From: Tolypocladium sp. Sup5 PDA-1
Lineage: Eukaryota; Ascomycota; Sordariomycetes; Hypocreales; Ophiocordycipitaceae
Direction: 5' to 3'
NCBI GenBank assembly: GCA_000750105.3
Contig: JPHH03000084.1
Span: 32,107-96,106, forward strand
Length of the DNA: 64,000 bases
The notes beneath the pieces are model-generated. The model did not search any database, was not told where the DNA came from, and saw nothing but the letters and a program-made list of their open reading frames with translations. Shown piece by piece: positions 44,709 through 56,400 of this stretch (positions are counted from its first letter, which is position 1; every line of letters starts with the position of its first letter). The position numbers and the translations under genes were made by a program.

Positions 44709-45235
44709 TGCTCATCCACCTGGGTTGCGCGGGGTGAAGGCCCAATCGCGTATCCTGGCAGCGACGGGGCCAAGCCCAGCCTTCACCGGTCGAAATCACG
44801 ACGCCCGTGCCTGGCTGAATGGCAATCCATTGTTACTTGTATATTCACCGGGTAGGCTTGTTTGTCTGTCCGCCGGCGTGCGTCTGTGCCCTGTGCTGCG
44901 TGGTGCGTACGAGTACGAGCACTCGTACCAAGTATTCGTAGTCCGTACTTGTGTCATGTACGAAGTACCTACGCAACGCCGTCCGCCGATGTATGCGGGT
45001 GCAGAAGCAGTCGCTCGCATGCGTCTGGTGGTAACGCGCTTCGTATCCTCAGAATGAATTGACCGACACGAATCAATGCCTATATAGTATCAATGTATCA
45101 TGACGTGCGCGTCAACTGCTGGCAAACGAGGCCCCTGCCCTGGCCTAGTGCGTATTTGTCGATTAGATCCCTGCGGCCGGAAGCGAAGCGAGGCGGGTGT
45201 CGCGGGACGGCACGAAGCATACCTTAGTGTATGGA

Positions 45236-45589
45236 CTAATTATTATCACTAATCTGCACCGGGGCCTCTCGGGACTCTTCCGGCAGGGGGGCCCGGGTCA
45301 GGTTGGGTGCTTCGGGCCATGGTGGGAAGCTGCCAAAGAAACCCAATTCGTTTGCCATTGCTCCCCAATTCATTTTTTCTTCTGCTGTCCTTCTTCCGTC
45401 CTCACAACATGCCACAGACATGTCAATATGCATCCCGTCACCGGTCGTGCCCTCCCCAACATCTTTCGTGATTGGATCATGCCACAAGAAAATATCAAGT
45501 TCAGCGTCATTGGTAGATTCATCTATCCAGTCAGACAACGACCTGAATAGTTCGCCCCTTGGCAAACCGTCAGTGCCCCAACTCGCCAA
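45236..45589 (-). other. Possible terminal exon, no start codon
   Basis: The minus-strand frame reads LFRSLSDWIDESTNDAELDI and MNWGAMANELGFFGSFPPWP to a stop at 45236. It is acidic and more protein-like than its surroundings, but starts with no ATG and no partner exon could be fixed. It is left as a candidate only. Confidence 0.25.
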
Positions 45590-46049
45590 CCCCCCTTGCC
45601 TCCTAGGAGTAACCTGGGATAATAACCGACTTTGTTTCGCCGGCTATCACTCTCATTCGATGGGCTGTAAGCCGTGCGCCATTACTCTTGCGTCCTCGAA
45701 TCACCAACCACGCCAGCGATGGAGACCTACTTTGAATTGCAGCGGTCCCTGCAAGGCCGCACCCATCTGAATAGTCTCGTAGCAATCAGAAAAGGGATGG
45801 ACGGCATATGCGGCCCGCTGCTTGACATGTTGGCTGCATAGACGTCCAGACTACCATGGAGATCGATGGCCCACTCTACTTCGGGGAAAAGAAATAAAGG
45901 CGGCTTCATCCAGGGCTGCGAGCTGAGATTTTGCTCGTCTGTCTGTCTCTGTAGAGTTGCCACAGCCTGTCCGTGGCTCGAGACTGTCTACAATTCCCAG
46001 CAACGGTCCATGCAATTCTGATAAACAACTACGACACTAGAACGACAGC

Positions 46050-47531
46050 ATGACGTCGAGCACCGTCAAAGAAACAATGCCACGCTTCAACGCCCATGAG
46101 TCAACGCACGGCAACCCTGTTGTCGACATGGCCCGAGACGAGGCTGTTCCAGAGCTTCCTAGCGTTCTGACGGGGCCTCTCGTCTGGACAGGGGCGGACT
46201 TCAAGGATCAAGACTCGTACACTGTGCGACTTTCTATCGAGGACCTCAAAGAGATCGATGCCGCTCTTGAGACCTTCAAGAGTACTACCATGGTACAAAT
46301 ATGTCTTAAATTCGCAGGTGGAGCTAACAGCCATGGCAGGTCTCGGCCTCGATGGCGACGAAGTTTCGCAAGCCAGCTTTCCGCTTCCAAGCCTGGCGTC
46401 TCGGCTTTCAAAAGCTGCAGAGACACTTCATAATGGGCGCGGCTTCGTCGTAATCAATGGTCTCGACGCTTCGCGATACTCTGTCGAGGACGGCATCGTC
46501 CTGTATCTTGGCCTTGCCGAATATGTGGCTGACAAGAGGGGACTGCAAGACAAGAGGGGCAACGTCTTGTGTAAGTCGATTCGCTATACAGTTTACTGTG
46601 TGCATATGTCCTCAACAAAAGTCCAGCCCACGTCACCAACTCGAAGCTTTGGGACGTTCCTGCGGAGCAGCGCCACGGCATCCACTCCAGCAAAGCCCTG
46701 GTAAGTCGCCAGCCTAGACTTTCAGAAACCGCAAGCATGAGGTGCTGACACACCCTGGCTGTAGCCTTTCCACACCGATATGGGCTGTGATATTCTCGCC
46801 TTGCAAGTCCGCTACAGCGCGCATAGCGGCGGCTACACGTATCTGAGCTCCGCGTGGGCCGTGTTCAACGCTCTTGTTCGCGAGGAACCCGAAGTCTCCA
46901 GGAGCCTCTTGACCCCCAACTGGCCGGTCCAGATGTAAGAATCTTCTGTCCTTTACAAACACTGCAAGTTTGGCAAGCCAACGGTCATCTATCTAGATCT
47001 GGACGAACTAGTCGCCACTATCTTGCCCCGGCATTTGCCATCCACGAGGGACGGTTGATGGCGAGCATGGACCCGAGCCGCTTCGGTCAGCATCCTGCCA
47101 GCACGGATGCGGAAATACCTGCCCTGAATGCAGCCCAGAAGCACGCCCTGGAGAGAGTATCCGTAGTTGCCAAGAAAACGGAGTTGCAGCTAAGGCTAAA
47201 GACGGGCGATCTTATGTTCCTCAACAACTGGGCCATGCTTCATCGTCGGGACGCCTACGAGGACGACAAAGACTCGTCGCGCCACATGGTTCGACTGTGG
47301 CTTCGAAACACCCGGCTTGGCTGGTCAGTTCCTCCCCAGATGCTTCCGCCTTGGCAGGCTGCGTACGGAGAAATGTCCAGAGCTAAAGCGCGGATCTATT
47401 CCCTCTATCCAATGGCGACCTACGTGATTCCAAAGTATTCCGCAGGATCTGCGGCGTTTATGATTGAGGATTCGGAGGAGTCGGACGATGATTCAATGAT
47501 CAAAGGGTCTGCTTGCATCAGCCGTTGGTAG
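46050..47531 (+). CDS. TauD/TfdA-type Fe(II)/2-oxoglutarate dioxygenase
   Basis: Exons 46050-46281, 46340-46570, 46627-46700, 46765-46934 and 46997-47531 give 413 residues. Joins are in phase, for example FKS-LGLDGDEVSQASFPLP and QM-ISGRTSRHYLAP. The iron ligands are H182 and D184 in PFHTDMGCDILALQ and a distal His at about 332 in SSRHMVRLWLRN, with the following Arg for 2-oxoglutarate. GRGFVVINGLD is the usual N-terminal strand. Relatives hydroxylate varied small molecules such as taurine, and many fungal members sit near secondary-metabolism genes. No partner gene is seen here, so the substrate stays open. The C-terminus is acidic. The first intron uses GTACTA with a GCTAAC branch point. 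Confidence 0.9.
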
Positions 47532-50289
47532 CAGCGTTGAACAGGGGGTTCGGAAGAGCATCGAAGGAAGCTACACTGGCAAATTGCAGTCTACAAGTTA
47601 CGAATTCATGACGTACGCCAGCCCTCTCATATCGAATTATGTCCCGTTACAAACCGTGTTGCTTCCCTAAATGTAGGAAAGTGTCCCATGATGTTATGTT
47701 TACTGTAGGGAGAAGACACTGGACGCCAACAGCTTCTGATTGTGCTCGCCAACCCGCATCTGCTTGCTTCATTGCCTGGTATCGGACCGAAAGTATTCGT
47801 CGACCCGTTTCTGCATCTCTTAGAACCTTACATGTATCATCTAGTCCGAGCATACCGGTAGTTAACTGCCGTTGACATCTGGACGTCCGTGATAACGCCA
47901 CCCGGGCCCGGCCTCTGTCATATGCCACCACGGGGGCAGGCAATACCAAGACGATTCCACCGCAGGGGACCTCGAACGGGCAACCGTTGACGCGGATAGG
48001 CCATGGCGTGCCTGTCCAAATTCGGTGGCGCACAGGCTGGGTTCAGGTGTCACGGCATCTAGGACACGTCCGTCCCATCCCCTTTTTGTATAAAGCACAG
48101 GCCATGCAGGATACCAAGCACACTCACTGCGTTCCAGTGTCTCCACATTTGAGCTCGCGTGTCATGGACGTCAAGTCATGCTGCGTGCCTCAAATGGGTC
48201 GCGGCCGGCAAGGGGTGAGCTGCGGTAGCTCCCGCTATCAGAAACCATATCGCCTGCAGGAATACTACATGTTGCGGGGCGGGAGTCACACATAAGCCCT
48301 CAACTGGGGCAGTGGTAGTTTATTGGATCGCCCTTTGAATTTCAGAGCACGCTCATGGGCCCCTTTGGCAAACCTTATGTTGCTCGCAGGGTACGGAAGG
48401 CTGATTATGGACGAAATGCAGGGGGCGTATAGATTTGGAATTCTCCGAGGTGATTTATGAAATGAATTCACTGAAAATGGTATGTGCTGCTGAGACGGGG
48501 CCAAGCTGTAAGTGGGATGCATGCTCTGTGTAACTCAGGGGCCTGGAGCAGCGTCTACAGTATCAAATAGCTGGCATCCACCGAAGGGGGAAATTTGAAC
48601 CAATACTCGGGTCTCAAAGGATCAAGTCGTCTGCAAAGAGGATGAGTCTACGACGTCGGGCTGCCAAGACGTCCACCGGACAGCCCTTGCCGGCTCTTCA
48701 TCCGCCTGCCCCGGGATAGATGCACTCTCCCAGCATCCCATGTCTGCTAGCCCAGCCGCCATTCCGACACAAGTAATAGCTCACAAATCTGGCTGCTGTG
48801 CTGCAAGTTCTTGTATAGTCCTACTGATGCTCCGTGAACATACGGCCTAGGGCATGGCTCCGCACGATGAAGTCTAACTAGATGTCGTGCCAGCACGACT
48901 CGACATGGGTTCAATTGCAATTCCTGGCCCGAGCTCGAGCTTGCCGAAATGGATCTCTGCTGCTTATCCAGTGCCCCAGGGGCACAAATCCACAGGTCGG
49001 TAGAAGTACATGTATCCCTGATGTCTTCAGATCCCCGAGCCCTGGCGGCGTTGGGCACGAAGATGTTGATGCTCCATTCCCACCAGCGGGTCGGATTCGC
49101 TTCGACAACATCTTCACCAATTCGAGCTCCCCCTTTTGCTAAGTTACCACATTCCCACCCCGATAGTATCGACAAAGTGTGACAGCGGTATGTGTCACGA
49201 AATCGGTGTTGATTCTTCGGCTACACCACCGAGCGGACATTGGACCAACGGTGATGCTCGTGTTCGCGGGTCCGCGGATGGCGATCCCGAGATTGCCACG
49301 CGCGACATATTCCGCCGGGGTGGAGCTCCTGATGTTGAATTGCCATTTGCTTTATGCAAAGGCAGAAATGGCCATTGGGAGAGGTCAAGCCCCCCTTCAG
49401 CGGCGTGTGATGGCCAAGCTGGCGTTTGAGACACAGCAATAATACACAGGGGGGTTGTTTAAGAGACCACCCACTAGTCTCCGCAGTCCGTGCTTTAGAA
49501 GTATACCCCAGATATTGGAATTTTACATACGGTGCACGCCCATTGTGCCCAGCCATGTCTCGGCAGCAGCCACGCAGGCTGATGTGTGCAGGCAACACAA
49601 TGCAGACCTCGTTCTCCTGAGCCTAGATCCCGCTAGCGTCATCTTGATTTCATCCAAGCTTCAGTATCTGTCCCTAGTCCAGTAGGTACTGCCAAACCTT
49701 TCGCTACGTCTTTTCAATATCTTACAGCCAGCGTCAGTATCGAAGCAACTTAGAAGCAACCAGACCAGGCCTCCGTACCTACTTACCGTTCCGCCCGCGA
49801 ATGCCCTGTGACAATCTGCCCCAACGCCGCGCGGAAATGCCGCTTGCTTGGGGTCCTCTTTCAAGTTATAAACCACGCATGCCTTAGGAAGTGAGGCCAA
49901 GTAGTGCTGAAACTCGGTGGAACAGCTGGTGACGCCTCGAACTGGGCAACGCTTCGCGCCCTCTGTGGCTCCGCCATCGACGGTTCGACTCCATGGCTCC
50001 TATCCCTGTAACTGAAGCCTCTTGTGCCTCCTCCTCGAGGAATACAGCCCACCAATTTAGTCACGGTTCCTCGGGAAACGTCCAGTTGAAAGCATCGACG
50101 AATAGCCAGTGTGCCTGTCCTGGCCGTCCAAGTCCATCATACCGCCGGATCGAGCAGCCTATAACGTCATTACCCATAACACTGCGCAGCCCCCATAACC
50201 ACGCACACATTACGATCTCACCTACCACGCGCAGAATTGATTTTCTCCACGAAAAGTAACTCAATTAAACTAATTTAACTAGAATACAT
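47532..50289. other. Gene-poor stretch
   Basis: Only short overlapping frames without domain content. Composition drifts towards higher AT near 50.2 kb, where the transposon island begins. Confidence 0.4.
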
Positions 50290-51275
50290 ACTCTATATCG
50301 CTACGGTCCGTTTAGGCAATTTGGATTGCTTCCTCCTTGAGATACGGGCTGTGGCGCTCTTAATAACGGTTTGCCGCTTATTCAGCCTCGAACTTAGCTT
50401 TAGCAATCTCTGGAATCGTAGCGAAGGTATCGATAGGGTTCGAATTGACTGCCTTGCGGCCAGAAGGCTGCTTAGCATCTAGCTTAGCCTCGAGATAACC
50501 CCCCCTTTTCTTTAGTGCCACGATTATGCTATTCTTCTGGTCTAGGGAGTGGCCCGCCTTCGTAACTACCGTACGGAAGCCGCGATCAACGCCATCGAGG
50601 TTCCGGCGCAAGAGATCTAGCTAGGCCCGGACTTCCTTGCTATCGCTAGGAGTCCACTACTCTTTATTTTTTAATCTTCTATCTCTTTAGCGTTAAGGGG
50701 CTGTAAGGCTCTGGCACAAGGGAGAACTTGTATGCTGTATTACTGAGAATCTAAGCTTAAGGAAAGACAGAAAGAGAGAACAAGAGCTATATGTAGTCGT
50801 AGGCGCCGTGGGCACCGGGGTTGCCTGTGTGCCTGGCTGTAACACGCTTGTACGTCTGATGCTCGCATTGTGACAGATCCTGGTAGCCCGAAACCCGGAT
50901 TAGATATTCTCCTTTGAAAAAGCTTCCTCTAAGGCTACGCGATAGGCCTGGATAAATCGCTGCTTCTGCCGTGGCGCTATGATCTTGAAGTCGGCGAGCC
51001 TAGCGCATTGGGTCTCGAATCTCGCCTTGAGCAGCGAGAAAACGCTGATATCGAGGGGTTGCGTGATATGCAATAAGTGCGCCGGTAAGTAGAGAAGTTG
51101 AACCTTATTAAGATACGCCGTATACATGAACTTCACGCTAATGTAAGTCTTTGCGCTGTCGAGGACCAAGATCCGCTATAAGGACTAATCTTCCAGCGCT
51201 GTCTCGGGCAAGAAGACTTCCTTGAACCATTTTATCACGATATCGCCATTAGCCTAGCCCGAGGGGCTATAGTCA
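50290..51275 (-). pseudogene. Pogo/Fot1-type DDE transposase remnant, C-terminal part
   Basis: On the minus strand the pieces NGDIVIKWFKEVFLPETALE, ILVLDSAKTYISVKF, LLYLPAHLLHITQPLDISVF and SLLKARFETQC match the DDE-1 domain of pogo/Fot1 transposases, with the LPAHxxHxTQPLD signature. A tail follows (LRRNLDGVDRGFRTVV, KAGHSLDQKNSI, DTFATIPEIAKAKFEAE). Several in-frame TAG/TAA stops interrupt it, in places where CAG or TGG would be expected, as after C-to-T damage. The N-terminal piece lies at 53289-53413 across a foreign insertion. Confidence 0.8.
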
Positions 51276-51682
51276 TTTTGTTGAGGGAGAACGAACACAC
51301 CAAAGGCCGAGTGCAACGAACGTCGTGTAAGTCGTAGAGCCTGTACCTGCCCAAGCAGACAGCTATTAGTCCACGACACGGGTTGTCGTGTAGTCAGAGC
51401 GCTAGTTGCCGTGTAAGTCAGAGCAACAGGCTCCGTGTAAGTTAGAATAGCAACACAGCGGCGTATAGGCTATAGAAGCAATGCCTATGTGAACAGGTCT
51501 TTCATATCGTGCAAGTCAAAAGCAAAAAGGCAAGGAGAGGCAACTACGGCCGTCTCAAAAGGTAGGAGGAATTAACTAGGATTTTTTATTATTAGAATCT
51601 CGAAAGCTTACGAACGTTATGACTTGCGTCGATGCGTGCATGAGGGACCATCTATTCTTAGGGACACAGACGTCTCTCTTAT
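51276..51682. repeat. Left copy of a direct repeat of about 0.4 kb
   Basis: It starts TTTTGTTGAGGGAGAACG and ends ACGTCTCTCTTAT. It is the same orientation as 52759-53190, with most mismatches being transitions. Inside, GTGTAAGTC-like words recur every 25-45 bp. It begins exactly where the transposase reading stops. Confidence 0.75.
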
Positions 51683-52758
51683 TAAGCAAAGCTGAAAGCT
51701 TTGCGATGCAGAGGGTACACGGCAAGTGCCCGAGCAAGCAGCTTCCAGCTTTGCTTCTTTATGGAGAGGTATTAAGGTTACGGGATTATCCGCTCTTCGG
51801 ATATTGGTCGACGGAAGAATCCCGTTCGGTTATTGGTTAAAGTTATGCCGAATGTTAGCTATAAGGTATCATATACTCGTATCACCGTGCCTTCCTCGTG
51901 GAGTCGTGGTGTTGATGCCACGGTGCCACCAACCCCGACGAGTCACTCCAACGAAGCATCATCAGTTCATCCATTACAATACCGTCGCAAGTCCGCCTAT
52001 GTTATCTATCGCAAGCCCGCCCTCGGAGAGCCGCCAGAGGCATAGCCCGCTATAGGCGAAGAGCCCGCTATAGGCGAAGAGCCCGCTATAGGCGAAGAGC
52101 TCGCCGTAGGCGGCCCCCCGCAGGGGCCCCCCCAGGGAGGGGGAAAATCCAAAATCCCCTATATAAATATGGACTAATTGTTTATAGAGTCTCGTTGCTA
52201 ATAGCCCTGCTTCTCGGTTAAGAGTAGCGCTACGGGTTAAAGGAAGGAAAAGTCGAGAAAAGTCGATATTGCAAACGAAGTTCTCGATTCACTACCCCTA
52301 ATTCCGTGTGCTTAGAATCGCGTAGCTATGGGTTAATCTAGCAATAGGTTTTTTATCCTCTTTTCCCTCTTCTTCCTCCCTTTACGCTATGCCTCTTTTC
52401 TCAAGAGACGAGACTACGAGAGACCCTTCCTTTAAGATACGACGACAACGAGACTGATAGCACGATAGCTTCGGCAGCCGCCTAGCCGCCCCCTAATCCT
52501 CCGTTTAGAGGCCAGGGACCTAGGCACGGCCAAGGCGATCGTGCCGACCACCCTCTAGAAAGGAAGTACATTCTTTGCAAGAGTACCCTCCCGGATAAGG
52601 AGTTCGTCAACTTAAAGGATCTATCGAAGCGGGCCCTCAAGTATTTCTCGTACCGGCCTGCCGTGGCTACCCGTGCCCAAGACAGGGCACGGCTGCCGCC
52701 TGCTTGCCTGCTTGCCGGCTGCCTTGCCTTGCCTAGCCATGCCGGCCCTGCCTGACCG
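51683..52758. other. Interior between the direct repeats
   Basis: Non-coding at first sight. It contains an 18-bp tandem array, a G/C hairpin near 52108-52142 and a short open frame reading LPDKEFVNLKDLSKRALKYF. It may be the body of a small non-autonomous retroelement or further debris. Confidence 0.35.
52046..52099. repeat. 18-bp tandem repeat, three units
   Basis: CCCGCTATAGGCGAAGAG is repeated three times without change, followed by a decayed fourth unit. Confidence 0.9.
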
Positions 52759-53190
52759 TTTTGTCAAGGGAGAACGAACATACCAAAGGCCGAGTGCAAC
52801 GGATGTCGTGTAAGTCGTAGAGCCTGTGCCTGCCCAAGTAGACAGCCGTAGGGTCCAAGATACGAAACGTCGTGTAAGTTAGGTCGGCGGGCGCTGTGTA
52901 AGTCGGGAAAGTAGACGCCGTGTGAGTCGGGCTACGGACTCCGTGTAAGTTGAAATAGCAAATGCGGCGGCGTGTAAGTCGCAGAAGCAATGCTCGCATA
53001 AACGGGTCTTTCATATTGTGTAAGTCAGAAGTAAAAGGCAAGGAGAAGCAACCACGGCCATCTCTAAAAGTAAGAGGAATTAACTAGGATTTTTTATTAT
53101 CAGAATCTCAAAAGCTCATAAACGTCACAACTTACGTCGATGCGTGCATGAGGGACCATCTGTTCTTAGGGACACAGACGTCTCTCTTAT
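52759..53190. repeat. Right copy of the direct repeat of about 0.43 kb
   Basis: It starts TTTTGTCAAGGGAGAACG and ends ACGTCTCTCTTAT. Together with 51276-51682 it bounds a 1.9-kb unit. TG begins both copies but I see no matching CA end or clear target duplication, so LTR status is unproven. Confidence 0.75.
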
Positions 53191-53288
53191 ACCTACAGAC
53201 TCGTCAGGCGTTCCAGTGTTCCTCCTCCTTTTTTTTGTGTTTTCCGTTTTTCTGGTCAGGGGTCTGCACCAACACCCCAACAAAGTAG

Positions 53289-53413
53289 GCGCCATAGAGT
53301 CGATCTCGTAGGGTTGACTCGGAAAGACTAAACTCGCGACTTGCCTTGCGAATTGGCTAGCCGCTAGCATCCTTTTCGAGCGCGACTTTGATATTGTCCT
53401 CACGAGAGAGCAT
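53289..53413 (-). pseudogene. Pogo/Fot1-type transposase remnant, N-terminal helix-turn-helix
   Basis: From the ATG at 53413-53411 the minus strand reads MLSREDNIKVALEKDASG, a TAG stop, then PIRKASREFSLSESTLRDRL and YGA. This is the psq-type helix-turn-helix that begins pogo transposases. The reading is lost before the direct-repeat unit, and the central part of the transposase is missing. Confidence 0.7.
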
Positions 53414-56400
53414 TGCAGAATCTATAGTAAAAATTTGGTTAAAATTGAGCTTGAATTGCGATGGTTATAGTTGAATTGATGAAGAAGGTGGAATTAGAAC
53501 GCGTTATTGCAAGATGCGCGGTTGTAGGGGCTGCGCGGTGTTATAGGTGATGACGTTACGACGGCGAGATATGTAGCGAGAAATATTGTGTGGCCAGTTC
53601 GTCAAACTAGACAGGATGGGCAATTATACAGTCGCAGTCTTGGAAGCGGAAGTCTGGACATGGAAGAGCATTGTCATGCAGCATTGTAAAAGGCTTTCGC
53701 CACCGGCTGGTTTTTATCCGTTGATCTTAGGCTCTACCGTTTAAAAGTTCTTATGAATAGAAAGAGAAGGGTGTTATTACCAGACTCTTTATTGGTGGCG
53801 GACGTTATGAGTTCCATGTACAGGTGTTGCTCAGCCAGCACGGGAGGCCAACTCTGGACGGCCACAGGTATCTCTCAAATATCGCTCGCCAATCGCTGAA
53901 AACAAGTACGGAGTCTCGTAGAATAATATATAGAGTGCTAAAGGCAGAGTGATGAGGCCAACGATTGCAAAAACGCCCGAATCCCGAAAGTGTAAGCTGG
54001 AAATGCTTCAATGACTGCTAACAGACAATTGGCCGCATCATCTGGCAACAAAGAAGACACTCTCGAGTTATTTGCTTGAAGCAGCGGCTCCAGGTGCCGT
54101 AACCTGCCGGCGAGACTTAGATTGACGGTCTGAACCAAGGTCGTCTGGGACGTATTCGCAGGGCTTGTTCAGTCAAACGCATAACACAACCAAGGCTCGG
54201 CTGCCTGACGAGGGATGTATGTCGTGCCCATGTAAGAGATTGCACTAATGCGTGAGTGAAGTCAGATCCCTGATGGATTTTCCGCTGGGGTGACTTGCAC
54301 ATCGTCAGTTCCGCCCCCGGGACAAGGACGAGGATCGGTGAACTCACCGGCACGTGGCTCGACAGGCCGGGCGAGGCGGCGTGACAAGCGCTGCCCATCA
54401 AGTACCTGGGCATTGAGTTGGTAAAGAAACCTGATACCCAAATGATGACAGCAGAGGGCTTAGCTGCGCTAGTACTTCGAAGAGTCCAGAATAAGCACTA
54501 AGCACCGGCATCCCGACGGCCCCACAAGGTCCGCTCCCGTCCGCTCGGGTCGGGTGCGTCCGGCCCGGATCCGCTTTACATCCGCTCGACACCACGGCAT
54601 CGATGGAAGACACATCGGCGATGGAAGGTCATTGCTCACCATATCGCGGCAACCATGTGCATCTGAAGCACTTCTAGATTGGTTGGGTCTATAAGAATGA
54701 GGTAAAACATGCGTCTCTGCCTACGCAACCATGAATACATACGGCTGTGGCACCCGTAATTGCACAGCAGCGGACGGCTCCAACCACCTCGTGGACCACC
54801 TCTTCACCTTCCTCCTGCCCCAGAGTGAGCATCGACTATGGGAGTTGAGCGCGAGCCTGGCTGTGTTGGCAAGGGCTTTGCCTGTAATATCTCAGCGCGA
54901 TCGGAAGTCGGCCGTGAGTGCCTGCTCAGCTGCTGGGCACTCCCTCCATGCATAAACAACACGCACCGAGCATGGAGTCAACGCCCCGTAATCTCCGTGC
55001 TTCTGGAATATTCATCGGTCTCGCCAGCAAAGGCATGGGCTGCCAGTATCCGCCGTGTATCGTATGCGCTCTTAGAATGCTGTGTCATGTGTCATTCATA
55101 TCCCAGCGTTCATGCTTGTCCCCGAAACTCATCAGCTGCACATCTTCACCAGCGTCCCACCGCAAAACGCAACAAACTTTGCGTCGATCGCTCGTCGAAG
55201 CCGGTAATGCCTGATACGTGCTCGGATGCCTGCATCGTGCAAATCACCTGATCAGCGTCGCAAACCTGTCCCGTCTCGGGGTCGCTGAAACCGCCCCTGG
55301 ATCGGGCCATGGACATCTGCAGCGATCGATGGAATGCCCGTTTCACCAGCAAACTCTCCGTACCGAGACGCCGGCGTGGGACGAGACTGGGAGATGTGCC
55401 GTCGCGGAACAAGGATCGAAGAGCAGAGACGAGGAAGAGTCGAATCACGCACCCAGTAACGTGCAAGTGCGCAGGTTTGAAGCCACAGCTCCCGACTGAG
55501 CGCCTTTTCTCAGCCTTGCAGGAATGGGTGTGCCGTGGCCTTTTCGGACCGACCCTGCAGGCTAAGGCCAGCCTCTTTGTGGAGGAGAGGGGAACAGACG
55601 CCTCTCTCCGCATTGTGACGAGGGAAGTGGACCAACCACAGGGTCGTCCTAATTGTAACGGCCCTCGTTTCTTTTCATAGATGAATTTTAATGTTGGGGT
55701 TTGGCTTTGCAGGGAGAAGAGAACGAAGCGCAACAAGGGCCACAGTTATTCGCCAAGGACGGGTAGAGCCGTCAAAGTGACAGTGGAGGAGGCGGACGGT
55801 ACGGACTACGGACCATACTGTCTCATTGCAGGGCGCCGTGGCAGTCAGTCGTCATGCATGAAATAGGAGCGCAAGCCCTGGAGCTCCATGCTACTCGTAC
55901 ATAGCCCGTACAGTACTACTCCGTACTACTTGGTATTGTGAGCGCAGAGCGGCGCACAGCAGGCACGGCGCCGCCGCATTTGGCTGGTCCCATCAGTCGC
56001 GGCAAGCAGGGAGGGACCGCTTCTGTGCCAGCGAGCTGTGATGGACAGACAGACGCAAAGTGAACCGGTCAAGAGACGGGCCCGTGTTGGTCGTGTATCA
56101 TCGGTAGCCAGGTCTCGCCGAGCTGGCCTACACATTCTCGTGAGGAGAGAATGCGACTTTGACATGCAACTTTGCTGCCGCCCTCCCTCCGAGGCGGCAT
56201 CGTTGTCTCCAGGCACGGCAGTTGCGCCGTCTCGCCGTCTGCCACCAGCAGCTTGACTGCCGCACAAGCGATTATTGGCAGGGGGCCGGCTGACAGTATC
56301 CTACTCGTATTCTCGGTTCCTCTGGTGGAGTGTCGCACGTGTGCTCTCCCGTGCCCGTGGATTCACGATTGCCGATCTGTTGCAGCGCATCGAGGCCGCA

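Larger units (their letters stand above)
43316..46049. other. Long intergenic region rich in simple repeats
   Basis: The promoter of the zinc-cluster gene lies here, with TACGGAGTA-type motifs at 43580, 43882 and 44959 and three short tandem arrays. Apart from a weak minus-strand frame at 45236-45589 nothing coding is seen. Confidence 0.4.

Noticed and set aside
44108..44773. 221-codon minus-strand frame
   Set aside because: Part of it is only the translation of the 8-bp tandem array; no protein-like core.
46050..47531. Secondary-metabolite cluster around the TauD-like gene
   Set aside because: No polyketide synthase, peptide synthetase, terpene cyclase, P450 or transporter lies nearby; the neighbours are a regulator and gene-poor DNA.
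48890..48935. Second tRNA-like GGTTCAATTGCAATTCC
   Set aside because: Lacks a paired acceptor stem and A-box at the proper distance.
49970..49990. tRNA-like B-box GGTTCGACTCC near 49970
   Set aside because: No matching A-box, acceptor stem or cloverleaf could be folded around it.
51276..53190. Complete LTR retrotransposon
   Set aside because: Direct repeats are present, but no TG...CA ends, target duplication, primer-binding site or reverse-transcriptase reading could be shown.
55146..55736. 196-codon minus-strand frame
   Set aside because: Basic and without recognisable motifs; position in a gene-poor region and shadow frames on the other strand speak against coding.
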